A DNA stretch of 64,000 nt from Hyphococcus sp. (GTDB taxonomy: Bacteria > Pseudomonadota > Alphaproteobacteria > Caulobacterales > Parvularculaceae), in contig JANQJK010000004.1 of NCBI GenBank assembly GCA_028281665.1, positions 1 through 64,000 on the forward strand, written 5' to 3'. How positions within the stretch are numbered: the first letter of the stretch is position 1; every line of letters begins with the position of its first letter. The translations under genes were made by a program, and so were the position numbers. Below the pieces are notes generated by a model, which saw only the letters and a program-made list of their open reading frames with translations, was not told the DNA's origin and searched no databases. Positions 60,288-64,000 of this stretch are shown here, in pieces.

Positions 60288-61481
60288 TTATTGGCGCAGA
60301 GCCTCAAGAATCGCCGCCGAGGCATAGCCATCGGCCGGCCGACCCGTATTTTTCTGCCATTTTCTGAGGGCCGCCTTGGTTCCGGCCCCGATAATCCCGT
60401 CCACGGGGCCGGGATTATAGCCGAGATCGGCAAGGGCCTGCTGGAGCGCCTTCCGCTCGTCGAGGCTCAACGGCCTGTCTTCCCGCGGCCAAAGCGTCGC
60501 CGCCCGGCCGGACCGGCCGGCCACCTCGTCCGACAGCATGGCGACCGCCAGAGCATAGGCCGTTGAGCGGTTGTATTTGAGGATCGCCTCGAAATTCTCG
60601 AACACCAGAAACGCCGGTCCGCGGGCGCCGGCCGGCACGACCAGCCGGGCGCGCAGATTTGGATCGAACGATGAGAGCAAGTCGCGGCGCACGCCTTCGA
60701 CGCCGAGCGAGGCCCATTCGACGATGGGTCTTTTGTTGGAGGCGGTTGCGAGGGAATAGTCGAACGCCCCGGGCAGCCGCGCCTCAACGCCCCAGCCCTC
60801 ATTGGCGCGATATCCCGAAACCGACAGATAATTCGCGGTCGAGGCGAAGACGTCGCCAAGGTCGGACCAGATATTGCGTCTGCCGTCGCCGTCATGATCG
60901 ACCGCGTAGGCGAGATAGGTCGTCGGAATGAACTGCGTATGGCCCATGGCGCCGGCCCAGGAGCCTTTCAGCTCGCTCCGGGCGGCATATCCGTTCTGGA
61001 TAATTTTCAGCGCGCCGATGAGCTGCGACCGGCCATAGGCGGTGCGCCGCCCTTCGAACCCCAGCGTCGCCAGCGCCTGGATGGCGTCGTAATCGCCGAG
61101 AACCCTTCCGTATGCGGATTCAAGGCCCCAGATGGCGACAATCGTTTCGGCGTCGACGCCGTAAGCGGCCTCGATCAGTGAAAGCACGATACGGTTTTCC
61201 GCGAGCGCGGCGCGGCCGTCGGTGATCCGTCTCTCCGAAACCGCCGTGTCGAGATAATCCCAGATGGCGCGGGAAAACTCCGGCTGGTTGTCGTTCAGCT
61301 CGAAGACCCGCTGATTGACCGTCACATTTGCGAAGGCTTCGTCCAGCACCGTTTCGCTGATCCCTGCGGCGGAGGCTTCTGCGCGAAAGCTCTCCAGCCA
61401 GATATCGAAATCATTCGACTGCGCGCTGGCCGTCGAAAACGCAGCGCATAGCGAAGCGATCCCGGCGAATAGTCGTTTCAT
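60288..61481 (-). CDS. lytic murein transglycosylase, MltB family, with peptidoglycan-binding domain
   Basis: A 397-aa periplasmic enzyme that cleaves glycan strands to form anhydro-muropeptides. The signal peptide is KRLFAGIASLCAAFSTASAQ. The SLT_2 catalytic domain has Glu in VAIWGLESAYGRVLGDYDAI, ELKGSWAGAMGHTQFIPTTY and AYAVDHDGDGRRNIWSDLGD. The C-terminal peptidoglycan-binding domain contains LADLGYNPGPVDGIIGAGTK with AALRKWQKNTG. No lipobox, so it is soluble. It is divergent from the M49 peptidase. Confidence 0.93.
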   Translation of the reverse strand: MKRLFAGIASLCAAFSTASAQSNDFDIWLESFRAEASAAGISETVLDEAFANVTVNQRVFELNDNQPEFSRAIWDYLDTAVSERRITDGRAALAENRIVLSLIEAAYGVDAETIVAIWGLESAYGRVLGDYDAIQALATLGFEGRRTAYGRSQLIGALKIIQNGYAARSELKGSWAGAMGHTQFIPTTYLAYAVDHDGDGRRNIWSDLGDVFASTANYLSVSGYRANEGWGVEARLPGAFDYSLATASNKRPIVEWASLGVEGVRRDLLSSFDPNLRARLVVPAGARGPAFLVFENFEAILKYNRSTAYALAVAMLSDEVAGRSGRAATLWPREDRPLSLDERKALQQALADLGYNPGPVDGIIGAGTKAALRKWQKNTGRPADGYASAAILEALRQ

Positions 61482-61678
61482 TCAAATTCCCCTCATGCGA
61501 ACGCGACAAACGGCCACTTTTATCCCTACTGCGAAGCATAACGCCGGTGCAAGGCGGGAATGTGGCGGCTGCGTCACGGCGGTCTTTATGGGCGCAGCGC
61601 GACACGGTAGTGTCCCCGACAAATCAGGCGTTTCGGCGCCGCACGTCAACGTTCGTCAGGGCGTTTCAGGAGAAACCA

Positions 61679-63394
61679 ATGAAAAAGATCGTCGCCTCGT
61701 TACTTGTCGTCGCTATAGCCGCCTGTTCCGGCGAAGAGGCCGGGGACACCGCCGGCGCGCCTGCCGCTGACGCCGCTAAGGAAATGCCCTCCGCCGAAGC
61801 GCCTGCCGCGACCGCCGCATCGCGCGCCGACCTTGAACGCATGCGCGCGCAATTCGCCGTGGTCGATATGGATGTGGACGCGACCTTTCTCAGCGAGGAA
61901 GAGGCCGCGGTGGTGAACAAGCTCAACCAGGTCGGCAATTACATGTCGGAGATCTATTTTCGACAGCGTTCGGAAAGGAATCCTGCCTGGCGCGATGAAA
62001 TTGCCTCCAGCGACCTTTCTGACAAGGATCTCGTGCTGCAACTCTTTGAGTTGCATTTCGGTCCCTGGGACTCCCTCGATAACAACAAACCGTTTTACGG
62101 CTCGATGCCGATGCCGGCGGGCGCGGCGTTTTATCCGGCCGATATTACGAAGGAGGAGTTCGAAGCGTGGATTGCCAAACACCCGGAAGACGAAGACGCC
62201 TTCCGGAGCGGTTACACGGTTGTCCGCCGCGACGGGGACAGCCTCATTGCGATCCCGTACTCCGAGCACTATCGCGAGTGGCTGGAGCCGGCGGCGGCGT
62301 TAATGCGCGAGGCCGCAGAGATGACGTCGAATGAGTCGTTGAAAAACTTTTTGACGCTGCGCGCTGAAGCGTTTCTCACAGACGATTACTATGAGTCTGA
62401 AATCGCATGGATGGATCTCGACGGTCCCATCGAAGCGGCGATCGGTCCTTATGAAGTTTATACGGATACGCTCTACGGCTACAAAACAGCCTTTGAGGCG
62501 TTTATCACCATCAAAAACCCTGAAGAATCTGCCGCGCTCGCGAAGTACAAGGATTTCCTGCGCGACATGGAAGCAAACCTTCCCGTTGACGAATCCTACA
62601 AGAATTTCCGGCGCGGCTTTGAATCGCCCATCGTTGTGGCCGATCAGGTTCATGGAGGCGGCGACAACGTGCCGGGCGTGCAGACGATTGCCTTTAATCT
62701 GCCGAATGACGAACGCGTGCGCGAGGCGAAAGGCGCAAAGAAAGTCATCCTGAATAATGTGCTCGGCGCCAAGTTCGACCGCATTCTTGCGCCCATGGCC
62801 GAGCACGTGCTCGTTGCCGAGCAGGCCCCCTTGCTGATGAAAAAGTACATGGCCGGCGGAACGCTGTTCCATGAACTCGCCCACAGTCTTGGGCCGGGGA
62901 CGATCATGAAGGACGGCGAGGAGACGACGGTCGGCGCCGAACTCAAGGAACTCTATACCGGTACGGAAGAGGGCAAGGCCGATGTGATGGGCGCCTACAA
63001 CATTCTTTACATGATGGAGCGCGGCGACATGCCCGTGGCGGAGAAAGAGAACTTTCTCGCCACCTATTTTGTCGGCCTCTTTCGCTCCATGCGTTTCGGA
63101 ACCAATGCGGCCCACGGGAAAGGCGCGGCGTTCCAGTACTCCTATTTCAGGGAAGCCGGCGCCTTCGAATGGGATGCTGTCGAAGAACGGTTTCGCATTG
63201 ATTTCGCTGCGCTCGAACAGGCGATTTCAGACCTCACCCGCGACGTGGTGATCGTGCAGGGCGACGGCGACTACGATGCGGCGAAAGCGTTCCTCGACAA
63301 ATACGCCAAACTCGACGCAGACGCCGAGGCCGTCATCGCATCGCTGACGGACGTGCCGGTGGATATCCAGCCCGTTTATCAAGAGCGCCTCTAG
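61679..63394 (+). CDS. M49-type (dipeptidyl-peptidase III-like) zinc peptidase, lipoprotein
   Basis: A 571-aa exported metalloprotein. ATG 61679 follows GGAG and opens a lipoprotein signal (KKIVASLLVVAIAACSGEEA, lipobox AAC). The zinc site is GGTLFHELAHSLGPG (HELAH) with the third ligand in EEGKADVMGAYN. M49 enzymes usually carry HExxGH; the five-residue HExxH form is a known variant in some bacterial members. The upstream frame to 61547 is not supported. Likely substrates are short peptides in the periplasm. Confidence 0.85.
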   Translation: MKKIVASLLVVAIAACSGEEAGDTAGAPAADAAKEMPSAEAPAATAASRADLERMRAQFAVVDMDVDATFLSEEEAAVVNKLNQVGNYMSEIYFRQRSERNPAWRDEIASSDLSDKDLVLQLFELHFGPWDSLDNNKPFYGSMPMPAGAAFYPADITKEEFEAWIAKHPEDEDAFRSGYTVVRRDGDSLIAIPYSEHYREWLEPAAALMREAAEMTSNESLKNFLTLRAEAFLTDDYYESEIAWMDLDGPIEAAIGPYEVYTDTLYGYKTAFEAFITIKNPEESAALAKYKDFLRDMEANLPVDESYKNFRRGFESPIVVADQVHGGGDNVPGVQTIAFNLPNDERVREAKGAKKVILNNVLGAKFDRILAPMAEHVLVAEQAPLLMKKYMAGGTLFHELAHSLGPGTIMKDGEETTVGAELKELYTGTEEGKADVMGAYNILYMMERGDMPVAEKENFLATYFVGLFRSMRFGTNAAHGKGAAFQYSYFREAGAFEWDAVEERFRIDFAALEQAISDLTRDVVIVQGDGDYDAAKAFLDKYAKLDADAEAVIASLTDVPVDIQPVYQERL

Positions 63395-63411
63395 GCTCGG
63401 GGAACAACGCC

Positions 63412-63637
63412 GCCGCCGCCGTGGACATGCCGGCGGTCGTCTCTTTCACGGTCGAGACCGACGGGCGCCTGCCGTCCGGTCAGCCCCTGGGCGAAGCCAT
63501 TATGGAAACGGATTTGGAGGCGAGAAAAGCGCCGGCTGCCGACGCTGACCGTTTTTGGCGGTTGCTGCGGCACGGATGTTCGGCATACCGAAAAAATCGC
63601 CGACGCGCTGGATCGCGTGGACGCGCGGGCCGCCTAA
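63412..63637 (+). pseudogene. remnant of a homocysteine S-methyltransferase
   Basis: Two pieces in different frames match this family. 63412-63510 encodes AAVDMPAVVSFTVETDGRLP then SGQPLGEAI. 63535-63637 encodes LPTLTVFGGCCGTDVRHTEK then IADALDRVDARAA and a stop; GGCCGTD carries the zinc-binding Cys pair. The N-terminal half and the segment between the pieces are gone. The stop overlaps the end of the convergent carboxylase gene. It is therefore a dead gene squeezed between two live ones. Confidence 0.75.
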
Positions 63638-64000
63638 ACACTCTCTTCGAATTCGACCAGGAGATCGCCGTCTTTAACCTGGTCTCCGGGTTTGAATTTG
63701 TAGGATTTGATCACGCCGTCAAAGGGCGCTTTGACGGCGTGTTCCATTTTCATCGCTTCCATGACGAGGAGCGGATCGCCCGCGTCGACGGCGTCGCCGG
63801 GCTTTGCGGAAAGGATCGTGATAACGCCGGGCATGGGCGCCGTCAGCGTGCCTTCGCTTGAATGATGGGCCGAGGCGCCGGCCAGCGGGTCCGGCAGGGC
63901 CACATCCCAGTGCGCGGCGCCGATCCAGACGCGCAAGCCGCCGAGATGTTGCGCGACGTGAGCGGTATACTGTTCATCGTTTACACTCAGCGCGTAGGCG
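63634..64000 (-). CDS. biotin-containing acyl-CoA carboxylase alpha subunit, C-terminal part
   Basis: The frame is open to the right edge, so only the last 122 residues are visible. The biotinyl domain is clear: LTAPMPGVITILSAKPGDAV then DPLLVMEAMKMEHAVKAPFD, with biotin lysine in AMKM, and a last GDQVKDGDLLVEFEE. The preceding AAHWDVALPDPLAGASAH resembles the linker of 3-methylcrotonyl-CoA carboxylase alpha subunits; propionyl- or geranyl-CoA carboxylase is possible. Confidence 0.88.
   Translation of the reverse strand, partial: AYALSVNDEQYTAHVAQHLGGLRVWIGAAHWDVALPDPLAGASAHHSSEGTLTAPMPGVITILSAKPGDAVDAGDPLLVMEAMKMEHAVKAPFDGVIKSYKFKPGDQVKDGDLLVEFEESV

Noticed and set aside
62300-63115. A 271-aa minus-strand frame inside the M49-like gene
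   Set aside because: Antisense shadow of a gene with signal peptide and zinc motif.

Overview
The window looks like the chromosome of a marine-type alphaproteobacterium, perhaps near Hyphomonadaceae, Caulobacterales or Parvularculales. Supporting points are hupB followed by a terminator and tRNA-Val(TAC), the rpmH-rnpA-yidC-ysxC run, several TonB-dependent receptors, a phasin, a fused MnmC, and short palindromic repeats of alphaproteobacterial style. The taxon is inferred from gene content only. No CRISPR array, rRNA operon or prophage structural gene is visible.

Layout. 1-1387 is the right part of an IS5-type insertion sequence with a small second gene before its terminal repeat. hupB, its terminator and tRNA-Val follow. 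2.6-4.8 kb holds recombinase wreckage: the tail of a large serine recombinase, a twice-frameshifted and internally deleted tyrosine integrase, and an unknown gene. 5.7-15.7 kb is a peptide/D-amino-acid locus: ECF sigma factor, FecR anti-sigma factor, STN-bearing TonB receptor, M14 carboxypeptidase, shortened DadA-like gene, D-aminoacylase-like lipoprotein and DAACS transporter. 16-22.4 kb is a TetR-controlled RND efflux operon with two extra genes, DUF2141 and an ABC membrane domain without ATPase. 22.5-24.2 kb holds SnoaL-like and DUF417 genes facing a TetR gene; two near-identical operators lie between them.

24603-42771 is an 18-kb integrated island. It is bounded by a 45-bp exact direct repeat of the 3' end of tRNA-Arg(ACG), whose intact copy lies at 42727-42803. 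TGTAAACG motifs flank both ends, and an excisionase-like gene, a small gene and a frameshifted tyrosine integrase lie next to the tRNA. The cargo is four exported peptidases (PBP4/S13, M28, M19, S9) and a zinc-starvation module: ZnuD-like receptor, small Cys/His protein, Fur/Zur regulator, COG0523 GTPase, MerC-like protein, DUF1826, a 66-aa protein and a DUF3299 lipoprotein. A ParB-like protein and an XRE regulator complete it.

43-64 kb is mostly core chromosome: gamma-glutamyltransferase; a TVP38 / disulfide oxidoreductase / histidine kinase operon; rpmH-rnpA-yidC-ysxC; an alanine symporter; sulfur amino-acid enzymes; mnmC; phasin; lytic transglycosylase; M49 peptidase; the remnant of a homocysteine methyltransferase; and the end of a biotin-dependent acyl-CoA carboxylase. 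The gaps between yidC and the ArsC-like gene carry inverted palindromic repeats. Two of these repeat pairs each enclose a ~95-aa GIY-YIG nuclease gene, giving units of 382 and 389 bp. These compact nuclease-plus-inverted-repeat units, with empty derivatives beside them, are the best candidate here for an under-described mobile system.
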